Origin: Pseudomonadota bacterium
Lineage (GTDB): Bacteria; Pseudomonadota; Alphaproteobacteria; Rhizobiales; Xanthobacteraceae
Length of the DNA: 5,526 nt
Direction of reading: 5' to 3'
Assembly: GCA_023414975.1 (NCBI GenBank)
Contig: JAEZMI010000182.1
Coordinates: 1 to 5,526, forward strand
Below, piece after piece: positions 5,421 through 5,526 of this stretch. Each line of letters starts with the position of its first letter. Position 1 is the stretch's first letter. Made by a program: the position numbers and the translations under genes. The notes under the pieces were generated by a model, which saw only the letters and a program-made list of their open reading frames with translations, made no database searches and had not been told where the DNA came from.

Positions 5421-5526
5421 TCCGCCTTGGAGTTGGCGGCCGCCGCTTCCTTCTCCGCCTTCTCCGCCAGCGCGCGCGTCGACACGCCGAGATAAATGAG
5501 CAGCGGCGAGGCGATGAAGATGGAGG
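5405..5526 (-). CDS. secF: SecF C-terminal end (partial, 5' part outside window)
   Basis: Only the last 39 complete codons are present. They encode SIFIASPLLIYLGV, which matches the end of the final transmembrane helix of the protein-export membrane protein SecF (commonly S-I-(F/Y)-I-A-(A/S)-P-(I/L)-L). A charged Ala/Glu/Lys-rich tail ending ERLTP follows. SecF works with SecD and YajC to assist SecYEG translocation using the proton gradient. Whether this is a separate SecF or the end of a fused SecDF cannot be seen here. It would be the upstream member of the minus-strand unit with the NDUFAF3-like and NDUFAF6-like genes. The identification rests on a short segment plus the neighbourhood. 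Confidence 0.75.
   Translation of the reverse strand, partial: SIFIASPLLIYLGVSTRALAEKAEKEAAAANSKAERLTP

Overview
The window is GC-rich (roughly two thirds G+C by eye) and densely coded. Six complete genes and one truncated gene fill nearly all of it. The protein families and their order point to an alphaproteobacterium, probably of the Hyphomicrobiales. The evidence is a metal-type KdsA, a VanZ-like gene attached to Kdo synthesis genes, and a secF / NDUFAF3-like / NDUFAF6-like run of the kind expected in relatives of the mitochondrial ancestor. The genus cannot be fixed from the sequence alone.

Left part, plus strand (169-2453): a compact three-gene unit. kdsD (D-arabinose-5-phosphate isomerase) and kdsA (Kdo-8-phosphate synthase) carry out the first two committed steps of Kdo synthesis, the sugar that joins lipid A to the LPS core and also occurs in some capsules. 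A small VanZ-like membrane protein follows, and its ATG overlaps the kdsA stop codon by one base. A strong GC-rich hairpin with a short T run (2468-2508) closes the unit.

Right part, minus strand (5526 down to 2522): transcription runs from the C-terminal end of SecF to a 125-aa Mth938/DUF498 protein resembling mitochondrial NDUFAF3, then to a 283-aa squalene/phytoene-synthase-fold protein resembling mitochondrial NDUFAF6, and after a 92-base gap to a 499-aa phosphomannomutase/phosphoglucomutase. NDUFAF3 and NDUFAF6 are respiratory complex I assembly factors in mitochondria. Their bacterial relatives are adjacent here and lie just downstream of a membrane-protein translocation gene, which makes this the most interesting part of the window. 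The NDUFAF6-like protein has lost both aspartate-rich motifs needed for prenyl-diphosphate chemistry, so it is unlikely to be a carotenoid or hopanoid enzyme.

The phosphomannomutase faces the Kdo unit convergently. It probably supplies mannose-1-P/glucose-1-P for nucleotide sugars, so both sides of the junction plausibly serve the cell envelope. I see no mobile elements, tRNA/rRNA genes, CRISPR arrays or broken genes. No stretch longer than about 300 bases lacks a gene; the longest is the 168 bases at the left edge.
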